Source of the DNA: JBQTKD01 sp052389435
GTDB lineage: Bacteria > Actinomycetota > Actinomycetes > Sporichthyales > Sporichthyaceae
Assembly: GCA_052389435.1 (NCBI GenBank)
Contig: JBQTIB010000015.1
Location: 1 to 64,000 of the forward strand
Length of the DNA: 64,000 bases
Direction: 5' to 3'
Part shown: piece by piece, positions 55,685 to 64,000 of the stretch
Numbering within the stretch: position 1 is the first letter of the stretch
Layout of the letters: the number at the start of each line of letters is the position of its first letter
Made by a program: the position numbers and the translations under genes
The notes under the pieces: generated by a model
Databases searched by the model: none
What the model saw: only the letters and a program-made list of their open reading frames with translations
What the model was told of the DNA's origin: nothing

Positions 55685-56253
55685 AGCGCCCCCTCGGCAA
55701 CCGGCGAGGCCTTCGCCGTCGGATAGAAGCCGTCGGGGAAGCCGACGCTTCCGGCGGCCTTCGGCAGCTTCGCCGGCTTCGTGGGCAGGGCCACGAGGTC
55801 CGCGGCGTCGCCCTTGACGAGGGCCTGCACCGCCAGCAGCACGGCGCGGTTCTGGGCGTGCACCGGAGCGATGCTGCCGAAAAGCGTGCGCAGCTCCGGA
55901 GTCGAGACCTCGCTGACGTTCGCGACGAACGTCTGCGCGGCGACGTCCTCCAACGTGATGGCCAACGCCACCACGTCGAGCGGCCCCTTGATCTTCGGCA
56001 GCGCCGCGTCGACGACCTTCGCGTACTTCGGGTTCGGCTTGGTCTGCTTCTTGCCGCCGGCTTCGACGGCCGCGTCGTTGAACAGCTTGGCCTGCTCCCT
56101 GTGCTGCTCGGCGGTCTTGTCGATGAAGGCCGCGACGACCTTGTTGCCCTTCGAGATGAACGGGAGCGTTGCCGCCGTCGTGTAGACGGCCACCGCGAGA
56201 TTCTCGATGGACGCCGCCGTTTGTACCGCCTGAATGTCCTTTTTCTCTGCCAC
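55681..56253 (-). CDS. Ferritin-like domain protein
   Basis: 190 residues from GTG 56253, which has GGAAGG 6 nt upstream; a longer in-frame ATG at 56325 lacks such a site. 'TAASIENLAVAVYTTAAT', 'DKTAEQHREQAKLFNDA', 'LAITLEDVAAQTFVANV' and 'IAPVHAQNRAVLLAV' give the E/H ligands of a ferritin-like four-helix bundle. No signal peptide is visible, so it may be cytosolic although its partner is exported. It is the first gene of a two-gene coupled operon. Confidence 0.83.
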   Translation of the reverse strand: MAEKKDIQAVQTAASIENLAVAVYTTAATLPFISKGNKVVAAFIDKTAEQHREQAKLFNDAAVEAGGKKQTKPNPKYAKVVDAALPKIKGPLDVVALAITLEDVAAQTFVANVSEVSTPELRTLFGSIAPVHAQNRAVLLAVQALVKGDAADLVALPTKPAKLPKAAGSVGFPDGFYPTAKASPVAEGAL

Positions 56254-56300
56254 AGATGCCTTCCGGATCGAAGTCGGGCGGAATTCGAATCGCGCCGACG

Positions 56301-56439
56301 ATACCCATCGGCATTGCATTCCCACGACGCCCCGATTGGGGGTCGAATCAGGCCGGATTCCCCTACTGGGTATGGGAATTGCGGCCCGGAGACACTCCCC
56401 TCGGGTATCCGCATCGACCGTCGATACCCCACGGGGTAT
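56301..56439. promoter_or_regulatory. Cluster of GGGTAT/ATACCC boxes with a 16-nt palindrome
   Basis: In the 294-bp spacer between the ferritin-like operon and the META protein gene, ATACCC occurs at 56301, GGGTAT at 56368 and 56403, and a perfect palindrome ATACCCC-AC-GGGGTAT at 56424-56439. ATTCCC/GGGAAT arms flank the second. They could be operators or -10 boxes of a stress sigma factor. Confidence 0.45.
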
Positions 56440-56547
56440 TCACTCCACCGAATTCGCAACATTCCGGAAAGCGAAGGGAACCGAAACCACCGTTTCGAAC
56501 GACTGCTGCTCTACCGACCCGGAACCGACGAGCAAGCGAGGAAGCCG

Positions 56548-57444
56548 ATGCGCAGGATTTACCTCACGGCGCTCGTGGTACCGGTGGTCGGCATGGCAGT
56601 GGCCGCGGCGACGGCGGCGGCACCGAGCGGGCCGGCGGGCACCTCCACTCCCCCGACCCGATCCGTCGTCGCGGCACTGCCGATCAAGGCGCCTCCGCCG
56701 CTGCACGGCACCGAGTGGCACCTGGTCGGCGTCTCCGCCCAGGGGCGCACGGTGACCGCTCCCTACGGCGCCAACGTGACGCTGCGCCTGAACGACGGCC
56801 ACTTCGTGCTCCGGACGTGCAATCTGATGAACGGTCGGATTGGCGGTACCGAGGAGCGCCTCGAACTGCGCAACGAGTGGGGAACCCGGCGGACCTGCCC
56901 GGCGGCACTCGGCGAGATCGACGACCTGCTCCACGAGGCGTTCCTCGCCCCGCTGCGCGTACGCCGGGACGCCACCAGCCTGCGGCTGACCTCCCTGGCC
57001 TCCGCCGCGCACTTTCGCGCAGCCGAGTCCGCGCAGCCGCCGCTGCACGCGCGGGAAGTCGCCCGCCTGGACGACGAGGGCGGAAACTGTCGGGTGCTGG
57101 TCGCCGCGACGGAACGGGGTCCGCGCCTGTTCGTGCTCGCGCGCACCCGTCCCGGCGGCCCATGGCGGCTGCTGCCCGGAGGCCCGGCGGCGCCCGAGGC
57201 GGGACCTGTCGTGTCCCGCTCGCTCCACTCGACCAGCCCGGCATCGGCGGGCACCTGCACGGCCGGGTTCGCGCCACCGGGCACGGCCGCGGTCGCGGCC
57301 GGGGGGCGCGTCTCCGTCCACGAGGTGCAGGGCATCGCCAGCCCCGTCTACGTAGCCAGTCTGGACTCCGCCCGGGAGCATCGCCTGGAGGCGGTGACCG
57401 GCGACGGGAGGAAGCTCGGCAGCTGGCGGGTAGGCAACTCCTGA
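56548..57444 (+). CDS. Secreted META-domain protein
   Basis: 298 residues. Signal peptide to about residue 25 ('LTALVVPVVGMAVAAATAAA'). Residues about 50-150 are a META/HslJ-type barrel: 'LHGTEWHLVGVSAQG', 'APYGANVTLRLNDGHFVLRTCNLMNGRIGG', with the conserved C-N-x2-x-G. The second half is Gly/Arg-rich with a Cys pair ('GNCRVL', 'GTCTAGF') and is unrecognised. ATG 56548 follows GCGAGGAAG. It is divergent from the ferritin-like operon. Confidence 0.75.
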   Translation: MRRIYLTALVVPVVGMAVAAATAAAPSGPAGTSTPPTRSVVAALPIKAPPPLHGTEWHLVGVSAQGRTVTAPYGANVTLRLNDGHFVLRTCNLMNGRIGGTEERLELRNEWGTRRTCPAALGEIDDLLHEAFLAPLRVRRDATSLRLTSLASAAHFRAAESAQPPLHAREVARLDDEGGNCRVLVAATERGPRLFVLARTRPGGPWRLLPGGPAAPEAGPVVSRSLHSTSPASAGTCTAGFAPPGTAAVAAGGRVSVHEVQGIASPVYVASLDSAREHRLEAVTGDGRKLGSWRVGNS

Positions 57445-57480
57445 CGCGGTGCTCGGTCCCCGACGCGGTGCTCAGTCCCG
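57443..57480. repeat. Two 19-bp direct repeats at convergent gene ends
   Basis: gacgcggtgctcggtcccc (57443-57461) is followed at once by gacgcggtgctcagtcccg (57462-57480), two mismatches. The repeat spans the stop codons of the META gene and of the PadR gene, so a short tandem duplication created or moved one of the stops. Confidence 0.8.
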
Positions 57481-58134
57481 TTCGGTCGGTTCCGGCGGCG
57501 GGGAGGACCCGCCGAGCCGGCGGGTCTGGTTCAGCAGGTTCTGCAGGTCGACCCAGAGCTGCTCCTGCTCCTGGTCGGTCCACTTCTCCGGCCGGGCCGC
57601 GATCTGCTCCCGCGCCCACCGGGACCACTGCACGAGCAACGCGTAGAGGTCGGCGTAGAGCCGTGACAGAACGGCGAGGTCCGCAACGTGCTCGGCGGGC
57701 GGCGGGAAGCGGTCGAACCATCCGGCCATCGCGTCGATGTTCGCGTTGGCGAGCGCGCCCACCTGCCGCTCGAGTTCCGCGAGCCCGGCGATCAGATCCT
57801 CTCGCTCTCCGAGGTGGCCGAAGGTGAGGCGGACGATCGCCTCGGACTCGAAGATCGGGGACGCGGCGGGCTGGGTGAACCATCCCGCGAGCGCGTCTCG
57901 CCCCGCGTCGGTGATCGAATAGACCGCTCGCTTCTGACGGCCCTTCATCTGCACGTCGACGGCGGCCAACCCCCGAGCCACCAGGTTCTTCGGCTCCCGG
58001 TACAGCAGGGTCTCCGAACGCGGCATGCACTGGGACAGCGACGCCTTCAGCTCCGTCGTCAGTTCGTAGGCCGAGTAGGGCCGGCGCGCCAACAACGCCA
58101 GCACCACGTAGGACGTCGAGGTCGGCTTCGCCAT
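57472..58134 (-). CDS. PadR family transcriptional regulator
   Basis: 220 residues. N-terminal winged helix 'TSYVVLALLARRPYSAYELTTELK', recognition region 'LYREPKNLVARGLAAVDVQMKGRQKRAVYSITDAGRDAL', and a long C-terminal coiled region ('LAELERQVGALANANIDAMAGWFDRF') for dimerisation, the PadR-s2 layout. It starts 2 bp after the livMG stop, so it is probably co-transcribed with the transporter and may regulate it. The ligand is unknown. Confidence 0.88.
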   Translation of the reverse strand: MAKPTSTSYVVLALLARRPYSAYELTTELKASLSQCMPRSETLLYREPKNLVARGLAAVDVQMKGRQKRAVYSITDAGRDALAGWFTQPAASPIFESEAIVRLTFGHLGEREDLIAGLAELERQVGALANANIDAMAGWFDRFPPPAEHVADLAVLSRLYADLYALLVQWSRWAREQIAARPEKWTDQEQEQLWVDLQNLLNQTRRLGGSSPPPEPTERD

Positions 58135-58136
58135 GC

Positions 58137-60044
58137 TCAGGCGGGAGACCCGGCGGCGGTGAACTTCAACCGGTTGCCGAGGTAGTCCGCGCGCACCGTC
58201 TCGTTCGCGGTGATCTCCGCGGGCGTACCCGAGGCGAGCACCTTGCCCGCCGCGAGGACGTGGACGAGGTCGCAGGCCTCCAGCACCGCGGTGACGTTGT
58301 GCTCGATGAGCACGACGGTCAGACCCAGGTCGGCGTGGAGGCTGCGCAGCAGGTCGAACATCGCGCCCTGGGAGTAGGGGTCCAGACCCGCCGCCGGTTC
58401 GTCGAGCAGGAGCAGGCGCGGGGTGGCCAGCAGGGCACGACCGATCTCGATGCGCCGCTTGCCGGAGAAGGACAGCGTCCCCGCGCGCTGGTACCAGAAC
58501 TGTTCGATGTTCAGCAGGCGCGCGACGGCGCGGGCGGCCTCCTCGGCCTCGGCCGCCCTGTCCCACGCGCTGCGGACTCCGGCCAGGTACAGCAGCGGCG
58601 AGACGTTGATGCGGTGGTGCGCGCCCAGCATCAGGTTGTCGGCGATCGTCAGGTCGTCGATGACGCGGGTGGACTGGAACACCCGGGACATGCCGTTGGC
58701 CGCGCGCCGCCACGCGGCGAGGTCGGTGACGTCCTCGCCGAACAGGTGCACGGTGCCCGAGTCCGGCGGTCGCACACCGGACACGACGTCGAACATCGTC
58801 GACTTTCCCGCGCCGTTCGGGCCGATGAGCCCGACGAAGCCGCCCGCGGGGACGTCGAAGGAGACGCCGTCGAGCACCGTCAGCCCGTCGATCCGCACGC
58901 GGGCGTCGCGCACCTCGAGCGCAGGCCGGTCGGTGGCGTGGGCCGCTCCGACGCTCAACCAGGTCTCGACGGTGGCCTTCACGTCCTTGGCCGTGGCCCG
59001 CTCCTGGGCCCTGACCTTGGCCAGGTGCGCGCGGTCGCTGTCGCCGAAAAAGCGCTCCCGCAGGTCCGCCCACGCGCCGCCGAGACCGCGCGGCCCCACG
59101 AGCGCACCGCCGATGAGGCCGACGCCCGCAAGCAGGAAGGCGTTGATCCGGAAGCTTTCGACGGCCACCGGCAGCACGTGGAACATCGCCGCGACGGCGA
59201 GGACCCAGGCGATCGAATCGCGGCCGGCGAGCACCGGGATCGCCAGCATCAGCAGCGAGGTGGGCGCAAAGTACTGGGTGAACACCGGCGGGTTCACATA
59301 CAGCCAGCACGCCAACACCCCACCCAGACCGGCGAGGAACCCGGAGACGCCGAACGCCGCCATGCGGTAGCGCAGCGGGTCGATGCCGACGGCGGCCGCC
59401 GCCTGCCGGTCCGCGCCGACGAGCATGAACGCCCGCCCGGTCGGGCTGTGCCGCAGGCGCACCAGCAGCAGCACCACCACTGCCAGCCACGCGAGCAGGA
59501 AGTAGTACATCGTCGTGTCGGGCCGCAGATTGAGACCGAAGAAGTACGGGCGCGGGTTGGTGATCGACTGCCCGAGTTCGGTGCCCCCGGAGATGCCGCC
59601 GGTGTACTTGCCCTGGGTGAAGAAGGCCTTTTCGATGGTGATCTGCACCCCGAGGGTGATGACCACGAGATAGATGCCGGGCAGGCGCACACTCGCCGCC
59701 GCCACCACGATCATCAACGCGGTGACGACGCCGACGGCCATCAGCAGCGCCGGCACCCACGGGATGCCCTGACCGAGGTTGTCCTGCCGGTTCAGAAACC
59801 CGAAGTAGTACAGCGAGGTGCCGAACACGGCCGCACTCGCCAGCGACAGTTCTCTGGCCCAGCCCTGGAGAACCAGGAGCCCGAGGCCCGCCACCGCCAG
59901 GGGAATCGCCGCCGAGGCGGTGAAGATCCAGTAGTCCGGGGCCGCGAAGACCCACAGCAGGGCGAAGACCGTCACCGCCATCGACCCGAACTCGGTGCAC
60001 GTCGCCCGCACCGGGCGCGTACGCGTGGAAACCAACGTGCTCAC
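58137..60044 (-). CDS. Branched-chain amino-acid-type ABC transporter, permease-ATPase fusion (LivM-LivG)
   Basis: 635 residues. Residues about 20-320 form a LivM-type permease ('LVLQGWARELSLASAAVFGTSLYYFGF', 'GRAFMLVGADRQAAAAVGIDPLRYR'). Residues about 370-635 form a LivG-type ATPase: Walker A 'GPNGAGKST', Q-loop 'SRVFQSTRVIDDLTIADNL', signature 'LSFSGKRRIEIGRAL' (unusual F-S-G-K), Walker B 'LLLLDEPAAGL' and switch His in 'LIEHNV'. GTG 60044 overlaps the livF stop (GTGA). It imports an amino acid, amide or similar solute. Confidence 0.92.
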   Translation of the reverse strand: MSTLVSTRTRPVRATCTEFGSMAVTVFALLWVFAAPDYWIFTASAAIPLAVAGLGLLVLQGWARELSLASAAVFGTSLYYFGFLNRQDNLGQGIPWVPALLMAVGVVTALMIVVAAASVRLPGIYLVVITLGVQITIEKAFFTQGKYTGGISGGTELGQSITNPRPYFFGLNLRPDTTMYYFLLAWLAVVVLLLVRLRHSPTGRAFMLVGADRQAAAAVGIDPLRYRMAAFGVSGFLAGLGGVLACWLYVNPPVFTQYFAPTSLLMLAIPVLAGRDSIAWVLAVAAMFHVLPVAVESFRINAFLLAGVGLIGGALVGPRGLGGAWADLRERFFGDSDRAHLAKVRAQERATAKDVKATVETWLSVGAAHATDRPALEVRDARVRIDGLTVLDGVSFDVPAGGFVGLIGPNGAGKSTMFDVVSGVRPPDSGTVHLFGEDVTDLAAWRRAANGMSRVFQSTRVIDDLTIADNLMLGAHHRINVSPLLYLAGVRSAWDRAAEAEEAARAVARLLNIEQFWYQRAGTLSFSGKRRIEIGRALLATPRLLLLDEPAAGLDPYSQGAMFDLLRSLHADLGLTVVLIEHNVTAVLEACDLVHVLAAGKVLASGTPAEITANETVRADYLGNRLKFTAAGSPA

Positions 60045-60742
60045 GAGGTCCTCCCGGACGAGGAATGCACCGTCACCCGTCCGGCGTCGATGACGAGAAT
60101 GCGATCGCTGGCCTCTTCGCGGACCTGCTGGAACTGTTCGGCGATGAGGATCGCGACGCCGCCGGCGGCGATGTTCGCGAGGGCTTCGTAGACCCGGTCG
60201 ACGATCACCGGTGCCAGACCCTGCGACGGTTCCTCGACCAGCAGCAGGCGCGGAGCGGACATCAGGGCCCGGCCGATCGCGAGCATCTGCTGCTCGCCGC
60301 CGGACAGGGTGCCCGCCCGCTGCGTCAGCCGCCCGGACAGCTCCGGGAACAGTTCCAGGACCTGCGCCAACCCGGCCCGCTCGGCGGACTTGGGGCGCGA
60401 GGCGGCGCCGACGAGCAGGTTGTTCTCGACGTCCATGTTCGCGAACACCCGTCGGCCTTCCGGACTGAACGCGACTCCCGCCTCGATGCGTCGGTGCGCA
60501 GGCCACGAAGTGACGGTGTGTCCGGCCAGGACCATGTCGCCGGCGAGGACGGGCAGCGTCCCGATCAGGGTCTTCAGCAGCGTCGACTTGCCGGTGCCGT
60601 TCAGGCCGACGAGGGAGACGACCTCCCCACCCCGCAGGGAGATCTCGACGTTGCCGAGCACGACGTACTGGCCGTAGCCGACGGACAGGTTCTTCGTCTC
60701 CAGGATCGGCGGGTCGGCCGTCTCCTTCTCCAGGGCGGTCAC
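60041..60742 (-). CDS. livF: Branched-chain amino-acid-type ABC transporter ATP-binding protein
   Basis: 233 residues from GTG 60742, which overlaps the livH stop. Walker A 'GLNGTGKST', Q-loop 'VAFSPEGRRVFANMDVENNLLVG', signature 'LSGGEQQM', Walker B 'LLLVEEPSQGLAP' (Val-Glu in place of the common Asp-Glu) and the switch residue is Gln in 'LIAEQF', where most ABC ATPases have His, as is usual in LivF. It pairs with the LivG half of the next gene. Confidence 0.92.
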   Translation of the reverse strand: MTALEKETADPPILETKNLSVGYGQYVVLGNVEISLRGGEVVSLVGLNGTGKSTLLKTLIGTLPVLAGDMVLAGHTVTSWPAHRRIEAGVAFSPEGRRVFANMDVENNLLVGAASRPKSAERAGLAQVLELFPELSGRLTQRAGTLSGGEQQMLAIGRALMSAPRLLLVEEPSQGLAPVIVDRVYEALANIAAGGVAILIAEQFQQVREEASDRILVIDAGRVTVHSSSGRTS

Positions 60743-61689
60743 AGGGACTGCCTTTCGAGCAGGTAGAACTCTCGCGGTCTGAGCTTGGCCACGATCAGGA
60801 TCATCGCCAGCAGGATGACCGACAGGATCAGTTCCTGACGGCCGATCGAATACGAGCCCGAATCTCCGCCGACCACCCCGACGACGAGAGCGCTCTGCAC
60901 GATCCCGAGAACGAGGGCGGCGCCGAGCGCGAGCGGCAGGCTCATCAGACCGCCGACGATCGCCACGGTCAGCCCGCGGAGCAGGAAGATGATCAGGTTG
61001 ATCGGGTCCGGACCGGACTGCGCGGCGATGAGTGCGCCGGCCAGGGCGGCGATCGCCCCGGCCGCGGTGTGCACTCCGGCGCCGACCTTCGCGACCGGCA
61101 CCCCGCTCCACGCGGCGGCTTCGAGGTCGTCGGAGATGGCCTTGAGGTGGCGACCGGTGCGGGACATCGCGAAGAACGCCGCAAGCGCGATGCACAGCAC
61201 CACCGCAATCAGCAGGGTGGCCCACCGCAGCGTGGTCAGGACCACGCCGAACACCGTGATCGGCCCGCCCGAGAACGGTGCCGGTGGAATCGACTCCCCC
61301 GGGACGGCGAGCGTGGTGGAGAACAGGCCGATCGCGATCATCATCGCGCCGAGCGAGGCGACGGTCAGCGTCATCTTCGGCAGCGCCGCGATCTTGGGCG
61401 TCGTCATCGCGATGCCGTAGCCGAGGCCCAGGAAGGCGCCGATGCCGACGACCACCAGCAGCCCGATGAACGGCGGAAGTTCGGGCCTCCAGCCGGGCAC
61501 GGCGTCGATGTCGAAAACCATCCACCAGTACAGCAGCGCGGCCGAGGCCGCGATCCCGCCGTGCACGAACGCGATCGTCCGGCTCACCCGGTAGGACAGC
61601 ACCAGCGCGATCGGCAGCAGGACGAACAGACCGGCTTCGGCAAAGCCGATGACCAGCACCTGCTTCCACAGCGACATGTCGAAGTTCAT
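60739..61689 (-). CDS. livH: Branched-chain amino-acid-type ABC transporter permease
   Basis: 316 residues with about eight helices in the LivH arrangement: 'RTIAFVHGGIAASAALLYWW', 'GLGYGIAMTTPKIA' and the coupling loop 'SRTGRHLKAISDDLEAAAWSGVPV' that docks on the ATPase. ATG 61689 is used here; ATG 61677 is also possible, as no strong ribosome-binding site is present. It heads the order livH-livF-livMG-padR, with 37 bp to the upstream transglutaminase-like gene. No substrate-binding gene adjoins it. Confidence 0.9.
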   Translation of the reverse strand: MNFDMSLWKQVLVIGFAEAGLFVLLPIALVLSYRVSRTIAFVHGGIAASAALLYWWMVFDIDAVPGWRPELPPFIGLLVVVGIGAFLGLGYGIAMTTPKIAALPKMTLTVASLGAMMIAIGLFSTTLAVPGESIPPAPFSGGPITVFGVVLTTLRWATLLIAVVLCIALAAFFAMSRTGRHLKAISDDLEAAAWSGVPVAKVGAGVHTAAGAIAALAGALIAAQSGPDPINLIIFLLRGLTVAIVGGLMSLPLALGAALVLGIVQSALVVGVVGGDSGSYSIGRQELILSVILLAMILIVAKLRPREFYLLERQSL

Positions 61690-61726
61690 CGACGGTCCAC
61701 CCTTGCCTTCGGTCGATCGATCCCGG

Positions 61727-64000
61727 TCACGAGCGAGACAGTTTCACGCCGGCCCGCCGCCGGCCGGTGGCCCTGCGGGCGGGGCGCGGACGGAGCGCCG
61801 CCACCCTGCCCACCACCGCTGCCGCGCCGGCGCGCAGCAACGGCACCAGCGACCTCGGCAGCAGGAACCCGCGCACCCGGTCGGTCCGCGTCGCTGCGGC
61901 GGACATCTCCCGCCGGGTCTTGAGCACCGCGGTGCGCATCGCGAACGCATCGACCGTCAGCTGCGCGGGCGGCGCGTACCGAAGTTGCTCGACGACGGCG
62001 AGCAGCCGGTCGAGGTCCGCGACGGTGTCCGGGGTGAGGTGCGCCCGCTCCGTCAGCTCCTGCCCAGCCTGCCGCGGCGTGCGGGTGGCGGGCCAGGCGT
62101 AGCCGAGGTCGATGGCGCTGTCGCGCAGCTCGAACCACGCGGTGCGCACGGTGACAGTGCTGGCGGGCAGGGCGGTGCCGGCGACACCTTCTTCGAGGAA
62201 GGTCCTGCTCCGCTTCGCGCGCACCCACCGGTGGCGGGTGACGGCGGCGCGGGCGAGGCGCGGGGCGGCGAGCAGCAGCAGGACGAGCAGGCTCCACAGC
62301 ATCACCGCGAGCGCGGTGTTGCTCTCTTCGTCCTTGGGGACCTCGCGCGGCTGGTCCCCCGGCGGGGGAGGTTCGGGCTGCGGCTGCGGGGCCTGCGGCT
62401 GCGGCGCGGGCGGCGGCGGCGTGGACTCGTTCTCGTCCGGCTTCGGCGGGACCTTCTCGACGCCGGGGGCGAGCCAGTGCAGCGGCCTGGGCTGCCCCGG
62501 CGCGCGGGCCGGGGTGGGCTCGAAGCGCGTCCAGCCGACCTCGGGCAGGAACAGTTCGGGCCAGGCGTGGGCGTCGTGCGCGCCGATCGCCCGGTCGATG
62601 CCGCCGGACTGCCCGGCGGTGAACCCGACCCCGAGCCGGGCGGGGACGCCGAGCGTGCGGGCCATGACCGCCATCGTCGCGGCGGTCTGTTCGGCGTAGC
62701 CGCGCTTGGACTTCAGGAACAGCACGATTGCGTCGGTGCCGGAGCCCGCGGGCTGCAGCGTGTAGGTCGTGTTCTTCGGATTCGCGAAGTAGTCCTGGAG
62801 CTTGCGGCCGATCTCGACCGAGCCCTTGGCGCCCTTGGTGATCCGCTTGGCCTCGGCGGCGATGGACGCCGGCAGCTTGGGCAGCTCGAGGTACCGGTCC
62901 AGTCCCGGGACCTCGGCGCCGACCTGGCCCTGGATGTCCTTGGCGACCGGGTCGCGGTCGTAGCCCTCGACGGTCCAGGACTTCCCACCGATCTGCGGAC
63001 GCCCGTCGAAGCTGAGCACGTCGCTGGTCGTCGGCACCAGGCGCCACTTGCCCTCGATGTCGACGCGAACGACCGGGCGCGGCATGCCGACGTAGTCCGC
63101 GGAAAAGTCCTTGCCGGCCTTGAACTCGGCTCGGAACGGGGCGGTCGGGATGCTCGGCTCGGTGCCGGAGCTGTCCGGTACGAGCGCCTCGAAGGTGTTG
63201 ACGTCGCGGTTGCCGGCCTTCCACTGCCTACCGGTGAAGACGTCGAGGACGACGGACTGCACGTAGGCCTCGTCGGGCCACGCCGAGTCGGTGTTCATCG
63301 TGAACAGCTGGTCGTCGGTGGGGCGCACGAGGTAGTCCCGCATGACACGGAGCGGGTCGAGGGTTTCGATGGGCTCCGGCGGGGTGTAGCCGATGCCGGA
63401 GTCCTTGAACAGGTCTCCGGTGAGCGAGGGCAGCGCCGCCGGAATCGCCAGGGAAAGCACCAGGATCGAGCCGCCGATCTTCAGCGTGCGGCTGCCGCCT
63501 GCGCCGGAGTCGACGACGGTGTCCTCGCCCCAGGTGCGGACGCGATCGGAGTTGCCGTCGAAGGCGAGCAGCAGGAAGCCGAGCGCGAGCAGGACGAACC
63601 AGGCGCCGCGCCAGCCGTTCTCCAGCGTGACGTGCGGGATCGCGAAGAAGATGACCAGCGCGAGGCCGGCGAGGTCAGGGCGCCTGTAGGAAACCGACAG
63701 CGCGTCTACGACGATCGCCGCGCCGGCCAGGCAGAGCAGCAGCACGGTGGTGAGACCGAGCGTCGCCACCGACGGCGCCTGAAAGCGCGTCAGTTCGCCG
63801 ATGCCGTCGTTCCACTGGTCGGCGAGGTCCTCGAGTGCCCCGGGGCCGGGAACGAAGTTCGCGGTGGCGTCGGTCCGGGCCTGCATCGCCACGACGATGC
63901 AGAGCCCAACGGCGGCCTGGACGAGAACGACCACGGGACGCGGCACCCGGACGTAGCGCAGCCCGACGCCGACGGCGAAGAGCGCAACGACGACGGCGAG
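61727..64000 (-). CDS. Transglutaminase-like membrane protein (TgpA/DUF3488 type), N-terminus off the right edge; catalytic Cys replaced by Ala
   Basis: At least 757 residues; the frame runs open past the right edge, so the start is unseen. Several N-terminal helices, an extracellular transglutaminase-like domain, a proline-rich linker, one further helix ('TALAVMLWSLLVLLLLAAP') and a cytoplasmic DUF4129-like tail follow. The usual active-site motif reads R-G-Y-C-E-Q; here it is 'SKRGYAEQTAATMAVMART' with an Ala codon at 62693-62695. The His in 'GAHDAHAWPEL' is kept, and the usual Asp becomes Glu in 'FEPTPA'. It is likely an inactive transglutaminase fold. The usual MoxR/DUF58 partners are outside the window. 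Confidence 0.9.
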   Translation of the reverse strand, partial: LAVVVALFAVGVGLRYVRVPRPVVVLVQAAVGLCIVVAMQARTDATANFVPGPGALEDLADQWNDGIGELTRFQAPSVATLGLTTVLLLCLAGAAIVVDALSVSYRRPDLAGLALVIFFAIPHVTLENGWRGAWFVLLALGFLLLAFDGNSDRVRTWGEDTVVDSGAGGSRTLKIGGSILVLSLAIPAALPSLTGDLFKDSGIGYTPPEPIETLDPLRVMRDYLVRPTDDQLFTMNTDSAWPDEAYVQSVVLDVFTGRQWKAGNRDVNTFEALVPDSSGTEPSIPTAPFRAEFKAGKDFSADYVGMPRPVVRVDIEGKWRLVPTTSDVLSFDGRPQIGGKSWTVEGYDRDPVAKDIQGQVGAEVPGLDRYLELPKLPASIAAEAKRITKGAKGSVEIGRKLQDYFANPKNTTYTLQPAGSGTDAIVLFLKSKRGYAEQTAATMAVMARTLGVPARLGVGFTAGQSGGIDRAIGAHDAHAWPELFLPEVGWTRFEPTPARAPGQPRPLHWLAPGVEKVPPKPDENESTPPPPAPQPQAPQPQPEPPPPGDQPREVPKDEESNTALAVMLWSLLVLLLLAAPRLARAAVTRHRWVRAKRSRTFLEEGVAGTALPASTVTVRTAWFELRDSAIDLGYAWPATRTPRQAGQELTERAHLTPDTVADLDRLLAVVEQLRYAPPAQLTVDAFAMRTAVLKTRREMSAAATRTDRVRGFLLPRSLVPLLRAGAAAVVGRVAALRPRPARRATGRRRAGVKLSRS

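Noticed and set aside
1..64000. CRISPR array, tRNA or rRNA genes
   Set aside because: No regularly spaced repeats, cloverleaf-forming segments or rRNA-like sequence were recognised on either strand.

Overview
This 64-kb window is bacterial chromosome with very high GC, GTG/TTG starts, tight GTGA/TGATG gene overlaps, 13E12-type HNH genes, an ECF41 sigma factor, a mycothiol-type maleylpyruvate isomerase family protein, DtxR/IdeR-type iron boxes and Zur boxes. Together these point to an actinomycete. I cannot name the genus from the sequence. No rRNA, tRNA, CRISPR array, prophage or intact insertion sequence was seen.

Layout. 1-7.8 kb holds a truncated ABC substrate-binding lipoprotein, small stress-type proteins (TerB, an iron-permease family membrane protein), an alpha/beta hydrolase pair diverging from a MaoC hydratase, and a cupredoxin lipoprotein. 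7.8-11 kb encodes a beta-phosphoglucomutase-type HAD phosphatase translationally coupled to a GH65 disaccharide phosphorylase. 11-20 kb is a general redox and lipid region: SDRs, a hemerythrin-hydrolase fusion, an epimerase, a zinc alcohol dehydrogenase, an FMN reductase and a dCTP-deaminase-family protein. 20-24 kb has a four-gene overlapping operon with a small HTH regulator, an FAD oxidoreductase and a hemerythrin. 24-34 kb is rich in secreted proteins: two phytase-like esterase paralogues, a surface beta-propeller-like protein, and two subtilases whose 5' leaders are conserved. 34-41 kb has a lipoprotein rhodanese, an ECF41 sigma/CMD pair with facing promoters, and methyltransferases.

41-54 kb is a metal-homeostasis block. 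It starts with a copper part (DUF4396 protein, cupredoxin, TACCC-N5-GGGTA operators). The zinc part is znuA, a permease pair, zur, znuB and znuC, with Zur-like boxes before znuA, the permease pair, znuC and a CDF exporter. The iron part is efeO-efeB, each preceded by an iron box. After a CoA transferase, a CsoR-type operator precedes a previously easy-to-miss 21-residue peptide with six cysteines, followed by a strong terminator: a complete candidate copper-inducible mini-metallothionein unit.

54-64 kb has decayed HNH remnants, a two-gene ferritin-like operon facing a META-domain protein across a GGGTAT-rich spacer, a PadR regulator, a branched-chain amino-acid-type ABC transporter (livH, livF and a fused livM-livG), and a transglutaminase-fold membrane protein whose expected catalytic cysteine is alanine.
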